The notes: generated from the letters alone by a model not told the origin. A stretch of DNA of 64,000 nt from Micromonospora antibiotica (GCF_017599305.1 NZ_JAGFWR010000001.1:124001-188000); one strand, 5' to 3'; positions 6,147 to 14,246 are shown, counted from the stretch's first letter. Program-made: numbers and translations.

Positions 6147-7430
6147 ATGAGGGTTCTCGTCACCGGTTCCCGTACCTGGACCGACCGCGCCGCCATCGAC
6201 CGCGTTCTCACCGCCCTGCACGACCGGTACGGACAGGCGTTGACCGTGCTGCACGGAGCTTGCCCGCGCGGGGCGGACGCCATCGCCCACACCTGGTGTA
6301 CCCGACGTGGGGTGACGGTGGAGCGCTACCCCGCCGACTGGTCGGCCGGGCGGGCCGCCGGCCCCCGCCGTAACGCCGCCATGGTCGCCACCCGCCCCGA
6401 CCTGGTCGTGGCGTTCATCCGTGACCGCTCACCCGGCGCGACCGGATGCGCAGCCCTCGCCGAACAAGCCGGCATCCCCGTCCTACGCAACCCCACCCCC
6501 GACACCATCGCCGCCCTGACCAGACCCACCGGACAGGAGAACCAACCCATGCCCGACCTGCTCACCGCCGCCCTGCGGTACGCCGCCCACGGGTGGCCGG
6601 TATTCATGCTCGGCCGCTCCAAACGGCCCGTAGCGAACTGCCCCGACTGCCCGAAGGTCAACGAAGACCCCACCCACGACCAGAACGCCTGCCCGTGCCT
6701 GACCTGCCACGGCTTCTACGCCGCCACCACCGACCCGGCACGGGTCACCGCGATTATCGATGCCGTGCCGCGCGGGCAACTCGCCCTGCGGACCGGGGCC
6801 GCGTCCGGGACGGTGGTCGTGGATGTAGACCCACGGCACGGTGGCCATCACAGCATGGCCGCGCTCATCGCCGAAGGACTGCTACCCCGCACCCGTTACG
6901 CCGTTACCGGGTCCGACGGGCTGCACCTGTACTACCGGCACCCCGGTACCCCGGTGATCTCCCGGCCGATGCCTGGTCGGCACGGCATCGACATCAAGGC
7001 CGATGGCGGCTATGTCGTGCTGCCGCCGAGCAGACACCCGCGCACCGGCCGCCCGTACCGGTGGGCTGACGGCGAACACGACCTGATTGAGATGGCCCCC
7101 GCCCTGCTCGACGCCTGCCAGGCCGCACCGACCCGCACCGTCAGCGACACGACCAGGCCGACCCGCACGCCCGGGGGCGGGGCCATCTCATCCCCTGACG
7201 CGCTGCTCGCCTCCATTCTGGCCACCGTTGCCGCGGCCCCCAAGGGACGCCACCGCGTGACCCTCTACGGCGCCGCCCGAGGGGTCGCCCGGATGGTCAC
7301 CGCCGGAGCCATCAGCCACGCCGACGCGATTGCCGCTCTCACCGACACCGGTCGCGCCGCCCAGCAGACCGAACGCGAAATCCACAGTGCCATCACCGGC
7401 GGTTTCCGCGCCGAAGGAGTCGCCGCATGA
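6147..7430 (+). CDS. SLOG-domain/primase-polymerase fusion protein
   Basis: A 427-residue protein in two parts. Residues 1 to about 125 form a Rossmann-like SLOG (YspA/DUF2493-type) domain with GSRTWTD at 7-13 and GACPRGADAIAHTW near 39-52, a fold that binds or senses nucleotide-type ligands. Residues 135 to about 340 match bifunctional primase/polymerases (AEP superfamily): a hydrophobic start (LRYAAHGWPVFML), a Cys-rich insert (CPDCPKVNEDPTHDQNACPC), the metal-binding segment TVVVDVDPRHGG, and GSDGLHLYYRHPG. It probably primes or copies element DNA. An internal ribosome binding site and ATG at 6549 could yield the primase alone. The stop overlaps the next start (ATGA at 7427). Confidence 0.8.
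   Translation: MRVLVTGSRTWTDRAAIDRVLTALHDRYGQALTVLHGACPRGADAIAHTWCTRRGVTVERYPADWSAGRAAGPRRNAAMVATRPDLVVAFIRDRSPGATGCAALAEQAGIPVLRNPTPDTIAALTRPTGQENQPMPDLLTAALRYAAHGWPVFMLGRSKRPVANCPDCPKVNEDPTHDQNACPCLTCHGFYAATTDPARVTAIIDAVPRGQLALRTGAASGTVVVDVDPRHGGHHSMAALIAEGLLPRTRYAVTGSDGLHLYYRHPGTPVISRPMPGRHGIDIKADGGYVVLPPSRHPRTGRPYRWADGEHDLIEMAPALLDACQAAPTRTVSDTTRPTRTPGGGAISSPDALLASILATVAAAPKGRHRVTLYGAARGVARMVTAGAISHADAIAALTDTGRAAQQTEREIHSAITGGFRAEGVAA
6535..6551 (+). promoter_or_regulatory. Internal ribosome binding site and start for the primase half
   Basis: AGGAGA at 6535-6540 lies 8 nt before an in-frame ATG at 6549 (codon 135), exactly where the primase/polymerase domain begins. This is the best Shine-Dalgarno site near the gene and suggests either two protein products or a fusion of formerly separate genes. 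Confidence 0.6.
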
Positions 7431-9007
7431 CCCCGTCTCGACTGCACCTCGTGACCGATCCGGACGACACCAATGCGCCACCGGGCGGTGGGCCGCTGTG
7501 GGATATGCCCGTGCCGCTGACCGGCGCGACCGCCCCCACACCGCCGTTCCCGCTCGACGTGTTCCCCGCGTGGCTCGGCGACATGGCGACCGGTGTCGCC
7601 CGGTTCACCGCCACCGACCCGGCGATGGCCGGCACCCTCGCTGTCGCTGTTCTGTCGGCGTGTGTGGGTGGCCGGTTGGAGGTGGAACCGGTGCCCGGGT
7701 GGCGGGAACCGACGAACATCTTCACCGCCGTCATCGCCGGCCCCGGCGAACGCAAGAGTCCCGTTCATCGGGCGATGACCGGACCCCTGTTCCTCGCACA
7801 GGCCACGCTTGCCGACGCGATCCGGCCGAGGATCGCTGAGGCCGCCGCGTTGCGGGACATCGCCGACCGGCAAGCCGAACAGGCCAAAGCCCAGGCCGCG
7901 AAAGCCACCGACCCCGGCAAACGCGACGACGCCGCCGCCGAAGCGGTGGCCGCCGCCATCGCCGCCGAAGCGATCACGGTCCCCGGGCTGCCGAAACTCA
8001 TCACCGACGACGCCACCCCCGAAGCGCTCATCAGCCTGATGGCCGCCAACGGCGGACGCATGGCGATCATCAGCGATGAAGGCGGCATCTTCGACACCCT
8101 CGCCGGCCGCTACTCCGGTTCCCCGAACCTCGACCCCTACCTCAAAGGCCATGCCGGACAGCCGATGAGCAATGAACGCACCACCCGCGAGGGTGCCTCC
8201 ATCGACAAGCCGGCCCTGACCGTGTGCGTGATGGCGCAACCGGTCGTGCTCCGGGCGTTCGGCGGGAACGCTGGCCTGGCCGGCCGTGGCTTGCCCGCCC
8301 GGTTCCTGTTCGCGTTGCCGGTGTCGATGGCCGGCTATCGGCCCGTGGACACGCCCCCGGTGCCCGAACCGGTGACCGCCGGCTACCAGCACCGGATACA
8401 CGACCTGGCCGCCACGTTCGCCGAGTGGGAAGACCCCGCCGTGGTGGTACTCACCGAGGACGCCGGCCAGGTGCGCCGAGCCGCCGCCGAGCAGGTGGAA
8501 GCCCAGCTACGGCCCGGCGGAAGCCTGCACGACATGCGGGAGTGGGGCAACAAGCTCTCCGGCGCAACCCTGCGCCTGGCCGGACTGCTGCACGTCGCCC
8601 ACCACCCCGCCGACGCCTGGCGACGCCCCATCGACGCCCAGCGGATGGCCGACGCCGTCAGACTCGCGGAGTTCTTCGCCGCCCACTACCGCGCCGCCAT
8701 GGCCACCATCACCGCCGACGCCGCCACCGAAACCGCCCGCCGCACCCTCGCGATCATCACCGCGAAAGGCATGACCACCTTCACCCGCCGCGAACTACAC
8801 CGCCGCTGCCACCGACAACTACCCCGCGCCGCCGACGTCACCGCCGTCCTCGACGTCCTCACCGCCCACGGCTGGGTCCGCACCACCGACACCGGCAGCT
8901 ACGAAGTCCACCCCCGCGCCGCCGACCTCACCGCCGAGGGTGCCGACAGCGGTGACACGGTGACAACCCCGCCCGCCAGCCGCGTTTCCGCAGCTCACAA
9001 CCCCTGA
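7427..9007 (+). CDS. DUF3987 helicase-like replication protein
   Basis: A 526-residue P-loop protein of the DUF3987 (YfjI-like) type, usually encoded beside primase/polymerases in mobile elements. The Walker A region is GPGERKSPVHRAM (about residues 105-117), the Walker B-like segment is RMAIISDEGGIF (about 208-219), and an Ala-rich coiled-coil insert lies between them (about 135-180). The C-terminal 100 residues include a winged-helix-like part (TFTRRELHRRCHRQLPR). It probably acts as the replicative helicase or initiator. The 3' end of the gene carries the first two copies of the GGTGACA iteron, so coding sequence and origin-like repeats overlap. Confidence 0.75.
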   Translation: MTPSRLHLVTDPDDTNAPPGGGPLWDMPVPLTGATAPTPPFPLDVFPAWLGDMATGVARFTATDPAMAGTLAVAVLSACVGGRLEVEPVPGWREPTNIFTAVIAGPGERKSPVHRAMTGPLFLAQATLADAIRPRIAEAAALRDIADRQAEQAKAQAAKATDPGKRDDAAAEAVAAAIAAEAITVPGLPKLITDDATPEALISLMAANGGRMAIISDEGGIFDTLAGRYSGSPNLDPYLKGHAGQPMSNERTTREGASIDKPALTVCVMAQPVVLRAFGGNAGLAGRGLPARFLFALPVSMAGYRPVDTPPVPEPVTAGYQHRIHDLAATFAEWEDPAVVVLTEDAGQVRRAAAEQVEAQLRPGGSLHDMREWGNKLSGATLRLAGLLHVAHHPADAWRRPIDAQRMADAVRLAEFFAAHYRAAMATITADAATETARRTLAIITAKGMTTFTRRELHRRCHRQLPRAADVTAVLDVLTAHGWVRTTDTGSYEVHPRAADLTAEGADSGDTVTTPPASRVSAAHNP

Positions 9008-9168
9008 AACCCTGTCACCACCCCCCGGTGACAACCGGTGACAGCGGTGACAACCCCCGACCTGCTGTCACCGCTGTCACCACCTGTCACCACCACCCGG
9101 TGACAGCCCCAAACCCCACCCCACCAGCACAAACACCCGACCAATCCCCCAACTGTCACCGTGTCACC
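8951..9168. repeat. GGTGACA iteron array, candidate origin of replication
   Basis: Twelve exact copies of GGTGACA or its complement TGTCACC occur in 218 bp. Forward copies start at 8951, 8959, 9027, 9037, 9046 and 9099; reverse copies start at 9013, 9066, 9075, 9085, 9154 and 9162. The three forward copies at 9027-9052 and three reverse copies at 9066-9091 form a near-perfect 26-bp inverted repeat around a 13-bp centre. The array lies directly downstream of the primase and DUF3987 genes, a fitting place for a replication origin or an initiator-bound operator. Confidence 0.75.
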
Positions 9169-9385
9169 ACCACCCGCCCCTCCCGGCCACACCCGGACCA
9201 CCAACCCCGAACAGCACGCAGAACCGGCCCGCTGAGAGCCACACAGCCCATCCGCCCTATGCAGTACATCGGGATGCCCCGGATCTTGGCTCTATGGCGT
9301 TCTCAGCGGCCCGCCCAACGCCCTTCTGCCGCACCACACAACCGACCCTCCACACGCCGACCAGCACCGACCGGAAGGCGCTCCC
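9169..9385. other. Intergenic stretch between the iterons and the next small gene
   Basis: I see no gene here. The sequence is C-rich on the plus strand up to about 9260. A small gene starts at 9386 with GGAAGG as ribosome binding site. Confidence 0.5.
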
Positions 9386-9599
9386 ATGTCCACCACACCA
9401 CCCAATGACGACGCAACTCGCAAGGCTCAGGGCCTCATCGCGAATTACATCCGCGCTGCCAACGACGTCAACGACAAGTACAAAGCCCCGGAGGTCCGGG
9501 CCGCAGCAGTCGACTACATGGCCTGGCTCGAAAACGTGATCATGCGCGGAATCACGGCCATGACCGACAGCGATTAACCAGGCCGACCGGAAGGCGCTC
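9367..9599 (+). repeat. 17-bp direct repeats flanking the 63-aa gene
   Basis: CCGACCGGAAGGCGCTC occurs identically at 9367-9383 (containing the ribosome binding site of the gene at 9386) and at 9583-9599 just after its stop. This looks like duplication of a translation-initiation region: the second copy could once have served a gene now lost or moved. Confidence 0.6.
9386..9577 (+). CDS. Small AICE protein upstream of xis, 63 aa
   Basis: GGAAGG about 8 nt before ATG 9386 supports the start. The product (MSTTPPNDDATRKAQGLIAN onward, 63 residues) is mainly helical and acidic with one hydrophobic stretch (DYMAWLENVIMRGIT). There is no family I can name. It lies between the iteron region and xis, so a role in replication control or excision is possible but unproven. 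Confidence 0.55.
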   Translation: MSTTPPNDDATRKAQGLIANYIRAANDVNDKYKAPEVRAAAVDYMAWLENVIMRGITAMTDSD

Positions 9600-9707
9600 A
9601 CCGCTGCACAGCACACCCACTGAAACAGCCGGGGCACTCGATGACCGCCGCTCTCCGATGTTTCAGCGCATCTACCTCCACGCCACCCCGAGGGGGGATA
9701 CCCGCCC

Positions 9708-9911
9708 ATGACCACCGCCCGCCGTACACCCTCCGGAAACCTGCTCACCCTCGCCGAAGTCCTGGACGAACTGCGCGTACCCCGCTCGACCTTCTTTCGC
9801 TGGAAGGCCACCGGCCGCGCCCCCCGAACCATCAAGTACCCCAACGGCAGCCTCTACGTCCGCCGCCGCGACCTAGACAACTGGCTCAACGACCGCGAAG
9901 AGGCAGCATGA
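9708..9911 (+). CDS. xis: Excisionase (MerR/BldC-like helix-turn-helix)
   Basis: A 67-residue protein with a single winged helix-turn-helix: LTLAEVLDELRVPRSTFFRW (about residues 13-32), then the wing PNGSLYVRRRDLDNWL. This is the usual layout of recombination directionality factors beside tyrosine integrases in AICEs. GAGGGGGG precedes ATG 9708. Its TGA overlaps the integrase start (ATGA at 9908-9911), so excision and integration functions are co-translated. Confidence 0.85.
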   Translation: MTTARRTPSGNLLTLAEVLDELRVPRSTFFRWKATGRAPRTIKYPNGSLYVRRRDLDNWLNDREEAA

Positions 9912-11311
9912 GCAGCACCTACGACGTACGAATCTGGACCATCCGCGAATATAAGGGACGCGACCGAAAGACCGGCAAGGATCGGAAGACCTATCGTGTC
10001 CGGTGGGAGGTAGCCGGCCGCGAATGTGGCGAGACATTCCAGACGCGGGCAATGGCGGAGAGCTTCCGATCGCGCCTTGTCGTGGCGCAGCGCGAGGGAA
10101 CCGCGTTCGACAAGCCGAGTGGCCTACCCGAACCGATGGCGCGAGAGCTGAATAGCCGGACGTGGTACGAACTCTCCGTGGCGTTCGTGGACATGAAATG
10201 GGCACGGGCCGCAGCGACCCAGCGAAAGAGCATCGCCGACGCACTCACGACCGTCACCCCGGCATTCCTAGGCGACTCTCGCGGAGCGCCTTCCGGGGAA
10301 GACATTAGGCGGGCACTGTATGCGTGGGCGTTCAACAAGTCGCAACGCGAGGCCGACCCGCCGGCCGACCTCGCGCCCGTGGTCAAATGGCTCAAGACCA
10401 ACACGTTGCCGCTGACCGAGGTTGCGAACGCCGCCACAATTCGGAAAGCACTCGATTTGCTGGCGACCCGCCTCGACGGCGGCCCGGCCGCCGCCAACAC
10501 AGTTGCGCGCAAGCGGGCCATTCTGTACGGCGCACTCAAGTACGCGGTAGAGCTGCGATACCTCGACGCGCATCCGATGGACTTCGTCCAGTGGCGTGCC
10601 CCGAAGAACGAAGAGAAGATTGATCGAAAGGTCGTACCGAACCCGCAGCAAGCACGCTCGCTGTTGGCCGCAGTGCGCGACAAAGACCCCGCACTAGAGG
10701 GTTTCTTCGCGTGCATGTATTTCGCGGCGCTGCGTCCCTCAGAGGTGATGCATCTGAGGAACGACGAGTGCGAGCTACCCGAAGAGGGCTGGGGATGGCT
10801 GCACCTTAGCGGCTCGACCCAGCACGTCGGCGAGGAATGGAGCGACAGCGGGGAAATGCGCGAGGATCGTGAGTTGAAGCACCGCGCGAAGAGGTCGACG
10901 CGTGATGTGCCGGCCTGCCCCGAACTCGTCCACATTTTGCGACACCATCGGCAGGAGTACGGCAAGCCTGGCGGCCGAATGTTCAACGCGCCAGGGGCGC
11001 GGCCTGGCCCCGTGTCGAAAAGCACCTACCTGAGAGCGTGGCGGCAGGCACGCGGCAAGGCGCTCACCCCCGCGCAGCAGCGGTCCGTGCTGGCTCGGGT
11101 GCCGTATCACCTGCGGCATGCCGCAGTGTCGCTCTGGCTCAATGCTGGTGTGCCGGCAACGCAGGTCGCCGAGTGGGCCGGGCACAGCGTGCACGTGCTG
11201 CTCAAGGTCTACGCGTCGTGCATCGACGGGCAGGACGAAGCAGCTCGTAAGCGCATCGAGGGAGCACTAGGTACGCCTGAGCCTGACGAAGTCTCCGAGA
11301 CGGACGGGTGA
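9908..11311 (+). CDS. int: Tyrosine recombinase integrase
   Basis: A 467-residue site-specific recombinase. The start is set at the ATGA overlap with xis. An N-terminal arm-binding-like part (residues 1-80) is followed by a core-binding domain (about 85-230) and the catalytic domain. Catalytic residues visible are R276 (AALRPSEV), R403 in PYHLRH, H426 (AGHSVHVL) and nucleophile Y435 (KVYASC). The usual first His of the HxxR box is Tyr here, as I recall from other actinomycete integrases. The gene is visibly less GC-rich than the chromosomal genes beside it. It lies about 180 bp from the 3' end of tRNA-Ser, the probable target. Confidence 0.9.
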   Translation: MSSTYDVRIWTIREYKGRDRKTGKDRKTYRVRWEVAGRECGETFQTRAMAESFRSRLVVAQREGTAFDKPSGLPEPMARELNSRTWYELSVAFVDMKWARAAATQRKSIADALTTVTPAFLGDSRGAPSGEDIRRALYAWAFNKSQREADPPADLAPVVKWLKTNTLPLTEVANAATIRKALDLLATRLDGGPAAANTVARKRAILYGALKYAVELRYLDAHPMDFVQWRAPKNEEKIDRKVVPNPQQARSLLAAVRDKDPALEGFFACMYFAALRPSEVMHLRNDECELPEEGWGWLHLSGSTQHVGEEWSDSGEMREDRELKHRAKRSTRDVPACPELVHILRHHRQEYGKPGGRMFNAPGARPGPVSKSTYLRAWRQARGKALTPAQQRSVLARVPYHLRHAAVSLWLNAGVPATQVAEWAGHSVHVLLKVYASCIDGQDEAARKRIEGALGTPEPDEVSETDG

Positions 11312-11436
11312 CGAAAGCCGCCAGGCGGGAAGCGTCACCGAGGCTGGCGGCAAACTTTGCCACCCATTTGCCGCGACCAGTGAGTCCCGGTGGCCCGGAG
11401 CAGGACGAAGTGAGACCGACTCACCAACGACAGATG

Positions 11437-11477
11437 CGCCCCCTGACCAGCGTTCTCGCTGGTCAGGGGGCGTTTTT
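11437..11477 (+). terminator. Rho-independent terminator of int
   Basis: A perfect 16-bp stem (11437-11452 with 11457-11472) closes a TTCT loop and is followed by TTTTT at 11473-11477. It lies 126 bp after the integrase stop codon and should end plus-strand AICE transcription before the tRNA. Confidence 0.9.
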
Positions 11478-11490
11478 GCTGTCCAGGGAG

Positions 11491-11577
11491 CGGAGGGTGT
11501 GGGATTCGAACCCACGAAGACATCGCTGCCTTACCGGTTTTCAAGACCAGCGCCATCGGCCACTAGGCGAACCCTCC
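11491..11577 (-). tRNA. tRNA-Ser(UGA)
   Basis: On the minus strand the acceptor arm GGAGGGT (11571-11577) pairs with ACCCTCC (11492-11498), with discriminator G at 11491. The anticodon stem CTGGT/ACCGG encloses loop CTTGAAA with anticodon TGA. A long variable arm (class II) and a T-arm GTGGG-TTCGAAT-CCCAC are present. CCA is not encoded. The 3' end faces the integrase, as expected for the AICE attachment site, and the gene remains complete. Confidence 0.95.
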
Positions 11578-11894
11578 CGAACCGCCACCCGGGGGTGCGC
11601 GGCCTGTGCCTAGTCTGCCACGAACCGCGTCCGGACGAGCCGGCCCACCACCGTCGGGCGCGGTCCGGCGTACCGGAAAGGGGTCCTTGATCCATGGCAT
11701 GACCAGCGTGACCTCACCCGGTCGGTCCACTGTGGCCGAATTTCCGGCCGTCCTGGGCGAGCGGTGGCCCGCCCGGGACGACGGCCGGTGGATATTGCCG
11801 GCCGGACCTGCCCACATGGCGCTTGTCGACAGACAAGCGTGGTTCCCGTCCCGGATCGGGTAAGACTGCGGCCCGGATCGGGTAAGACTGGGCC
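11578..11894. other. Intergenic region with an inverted repeat and a tandem duplication
   Basis: I see no gene. An 8-bp inverted repeat (CGCTTGTC at 11820-11827 with GACAAGCG at 11832-11839) could be an operator. A 19-bp sequence CCCGGATCGGGTAAGACTG occurs twice, at 11850-11868 and 11872-11890. The second copy places TAAGAC 6 nt before the ATG at 11895, suggesting a leaderless promoter that has been duplicated. Confidence 0.5.
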
Positions 11895-12872
11895 ATGCAC
11901 GCGATCACGATCCCGGAACCCGGTGGACCCGACGCGCTCGTCTGGGCGGAGGTGCCCGACCCGGAGCCCGGTGCGGGTGAGGTGGTCGTCGAGGTGACCG
12001 CCAGCGCGGTGAACCGGGCCGATCTGCTCCAGCGGCAGGGGCAGTATCCGCCACCGCCGGGTGCGCCCGCGTACCCCGGATTGGAGTGTTCGGGGGTTGT
12101 CGGCGCGCTCGGTGCGGGGGTGACCGGCTGGGCGGTGGGTCAGCCGGTGTGCGCGCTGCTGGCCGGCGGCGGGTACGCCGAGCGGGTGGCCGTGCCGGCC
12201 GGGCAGCTGCTGCCGGTGCCGGCCGGCGTCGACCCGGTCGACGCCGCCGCGCTGCCCGAGGTGGCCTGTACGGTCTGGTCGAACCTGGTCCGGGTGGCTC
12301 ACCTCGGCAAGGGCGAGACGCTGCTGGTGCACGGCGGCGGGAGCGGGATCGGCACGTTCGCGGTGCAGTTCGGCGCGGCGCTGGGCGCGACCGTGGTGGC
12401 CACCGCCCGGTCGACCAAGCACGACCGGTTGCGGGAGTTGGGTGCCGCGCACACCGTCGACTACCGGGAGCAGGATTTCGTCGAGGAGGTCCGGCGGGTC
12501 ACCGACGGACGGGGCGCGGACGTGATCCTCGACATCATGGGTGCCTCCTATCTGGGCCGGAACGTGGCGACGCTGGCCGACGGCGGCCGGCTGGTGGTGA
12601 TCGGCATGCAGGGCGGGCGCAAGGCGGAGCTGGACCTGGGCGCGCTGCTGGCGAAGCGGGCGTCGGTGGCGGCCACCGCGTTGCGGTCCCGTCCGCTGGC
12701 CGACAAGGCGGACATCGTCCGGGGCGTCCGGGAGCAGGTGTGGCCGCTGGTGGAGTCCGGCGCGGTCCGGCCGATCGTGGACCGGCGGCTGCCGATGCGC
12801 GACGCCGCGCAGGCGCACCGGCTGGTCGAGTCGAGCGACCACGTGGGCAAGGTGCTGCTCACCACCGGGTGA
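11895..12872 (+). CDS. NAD(P)H:quinone oxidoreductase, zinc-free MDR family (PIG3-like)
   Basis: A 325-residue medium-chain dehydrogenase/reductase. Seen: the N-terminal substrate segment AVNRADLLQRQGQYPPPPG (about residues 37-55) and the NADPH-binding Rossmann motif VHGGGSGIGTFAVQ near 145-158. The zinc-binding residues of alcohol dehydrogenases are absent, as in zeta-crystallin/PIG3 quinone reductases, which reduce quinones with NADPH. No Shine-Dalgarno is visible; the start fits a leaderless transcript. It lies next to soxR (convergent), and SoxR controls redox-cycling defence genes in actinomycetes, so a link is plausible but unproven. Confidence 0.85.
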   Translation: MHAITIPEPGGPDALVWAEVPDPEPGAGEVVVEVTASAVNRADLLQRQGQYPPPPGAPAYPGLECSGVVGALGAGVTGWAVGQPVCALLAGGGYAERVAVPAGQLLPVPAGVDPVDAAALPEVACTVWSNLVRVAHLGKGETLLVHGGGSGIGTFAVQFGAALGATVVATARSTKHDRLRELGAAHTVDYREQDFVEEVRRVTDGRGADVILDIMGASYLGRNVATLADGGRLVVIGMQGGRKAELDLGALLAKRASVAATALRSRPLADKADIVRGVREQVWPLVESGAVRPIVDRRLPMRDAAQAHRLVESSDHVGKVLLTTG

Positions 12873-13016
12873 CGGCCCGGCCGGACCACGGCGGCAGGAG
12901 CGCCGCACGGCCCCGGACCAGGCGCCGGCGGCACGGCCCACGCCAGGCGGGGGTACGGGGGTTACGGCTGGTCGGTCGGCTCAGGCCGGCAGCGCAGCCC
13001 AGAGCCCGGGGAGCGT

Positions 13017-13478
13017 TCAGGCCGGCGGGGGCGGGCCGTCGCGGCGGGGCAGCACCAGGCGGGCGCCGGGGCCCTCGCCGGCCAGCGTGTCGCCCGGGTT
13101 GTAGAGGGTGCAGCGCTGCAGCGACAGGCAACCGCAGCCGATGCAGCCGTCCAGGTCGTCGCGGAGCTTGCCGAGCAGCTTGATCCGCTCGTCCAGCCGC
13201 TCCCGCCAGGTGCGGGAGAGGGCGGCCCAGTCGTCCGGGCTGGGGGCGCGGGACGAGGGCAGCGAGTCCAGCGCGGTCCGGATCTCCTCCAGCGAGATGC
13301 CGACCTGCTGGGAGATCCGGATGAACGCCACCCGACGCAGCTCGGTGCGGGCGTAGCGACGTTGGTTGCCGCCGGTGCGCTCGGCGTGGATCAGCCCGAG
13401 GCGTTCGTAGTAGCGCAGCGCCGACTGGGCCACCCCGCTGCGCGCGGAGAGCTGCCCGATGGTGAGTGACTCGTGCAT
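13017..13478 (-). CDS. soxR: Redox-sensing transcriptional regulator SoxR
   Basis: A 153-residue MerR-family activator. The helix-turn-helix is LTIGQLSARSGVAQSALRYY (residues 5-24), followed by a dimerisation helix and the [2Fe-2S] cluster motif C112-x2-C115-x-C117-x5-C123 (CIGCGCLSLQRC), the SoxR hallmark. The start is ATG at 13478; longer frames upstream run into the transketolase gene. SoxR is activated when redox-cycling compounds oxidise the cluster. The divergent intergenic region (13479-13523) holds a sox-box-like dyad inside a 19-bp-spaced promoter that faces the transketolase gene. Confidence 0.95.
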   Translation of the reverse strand: MHESLTIGQLSARSGVAQSALRYYERLGLIHAERTGGNQRRYARTELRRVAFIRISQQVGISLEEIRTALDSLPSSRAPSPDDWAALSRTWRERLDERIKLLGKLRDDLDGCIGCGCLSLQRCTLYNPGDTLAGEGPGARLVLPRRDGPPPPA

Positions 13479-13486
13479 CACGGCCC

Positions 13487-13517
13487 TTGAGTTGAAGTCA
13501 ACTTCAGGTTGCACACT
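13487..13517 (+). promoter_or_regulatory. MerR/SoxR-type promoter with operator dyad
   Basis: TTGAGT (13487-13492) and CACACT (13512-13517) are separated by 19 bp, the long spacer typical of MerR-family-activated promoters. The spacer holds the dyad TGAAGT-CA-ACTTCA (13493-13506). The 18-mer 13491-13508 matches 13 of 18 bases of the enterobacterial sox box as I recall it. The -10 lies 6 nt before ATG 13524, so the transcript would be leaderless. Confidence 0.65.
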
Positions 13518-13523
13518 AGCCAC

Positions 13524-14246
13524 ATGACCACACCGACCGCAACCCGCCCGTGGGGCCGCACCCTCCCCGCCCCGGTCGTCGCGCCGCTGGAACGCATCCG
13601 CGCCGGCAACGCCTACGACGACAACGTTTACTCCACCGTCGACGTGCACTGGGTGCTCTACGACCGGGTCCTGCGGGTCACCCCGGCCACCGTCGACGAC
13701 CCGGACCGGGACCGCTTCCTGCTCTCCAAGGGGCACGCCGTGGCCGGCTACTACGCCGTACTCGCCGCCAAGGGGTTCATCCCCGTCGACTGGCTCGACG
13801 ACGCGGGCGGGCCCGACAGCCGCCTCGGCGGCCACCCCGACCGCACCCTCGTCCCCGGCGTCGAGATCGGCTCCGGCTCCCTCGGCCACGGCCTCGGACT
13901 GGGCGTCGGCACCGCGCTCGGCCTACGCGCCCAGGGCCGCACCACCCCCCGGGTGTACGTCCTGCTCGGCGACGCCGAACTCGACGAGGGCTCCAACCAC
14001 GAGGCGATCGCGTACGCCGGGGCCACCGGCCTGGCCGGGCTCACCGCGATCGTGGTCGACAACGCGTCGGCCAGTCACGGCTGGCCGGGCGGGGTGGCCA
14101 CCCGGTTCACCGTCAACGGCTGGACCGCCGCCACCGTCGACGGGCACGACCACGACGCCCTGCACGCCGCCCTCACCGGCCACGACGGCCACCGCCCGCA
14201 CGTCGTCGTCGCGGTCGACGGACCGACCCCGGGGAGCCGGTCATGA
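13524..14246 (+). CDS. Transketolase N-terminal (TPP-binding) subunit
   Basis: A 240-residue split transketolase subunit. It carries the thiamine-pyrophosphate/metal motif GDAELDEGSNHEA (about residues 152-164), SKGHAVAGYYA (about 69-79) and GSLGHGLGLGVG (about 118-129). With the downstream subunit it should transfer ketol groups in the pentose phosphate or a related pathway. Heterodimeric transketolases of this kind often belong to secondary or sugar metabolism rather than the main cycle. Its promoter looks SoxR/MerR-controlled. The TGA overlaps an ATG (ATGA at 14243), which sets the expected start of the partner subunit. Confidence 0.85.
   Translation: MTTPTATRPWGRTLPAPVVAPLERIRAGNAYDDNVYSTVDVHWVLYDRVLRVTPATVDDPDRDRFLLSKGHAVAGYYAVLAAKGFIPVDWLDDAGGPDSRLGGHPDRTLVPGVEIGSGSLGHGLGLGVGTALGLRAQGRTTPRVYVLLGDAELDEGSNHEAIAYAGATGLAGLTAIVVDNASASHGWPGGVATRFTVNGWTAATVDGHDHDALHAALTGHDGHRPHVVVAVDGPTPGSRS

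Larger units (their letters stand above)
1..11577. mobile_element. Right-hand part of an AICE integrated at tRNA-Ser
   Basis: The gene set is that of an actinomycete integrative and conjugative element: an FtsK-like double-stranded DNA translocase (2330-4558), small transfer-associated proteins, a primase/polymerase and DUF3987 replication protein, then xis and int next to a tRNA 3' end. Most genes run on the plus strand with tight overlaps and good ribosome binding sites. The right boundary lies within or next to the tRNA-Ser at 11491-11577. The left attachment site is outside the window, so the core repeat cannot be defined here. No KorSA/Pra-type regulator is visible; it may lie to the left. 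Confidence 0.85.
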
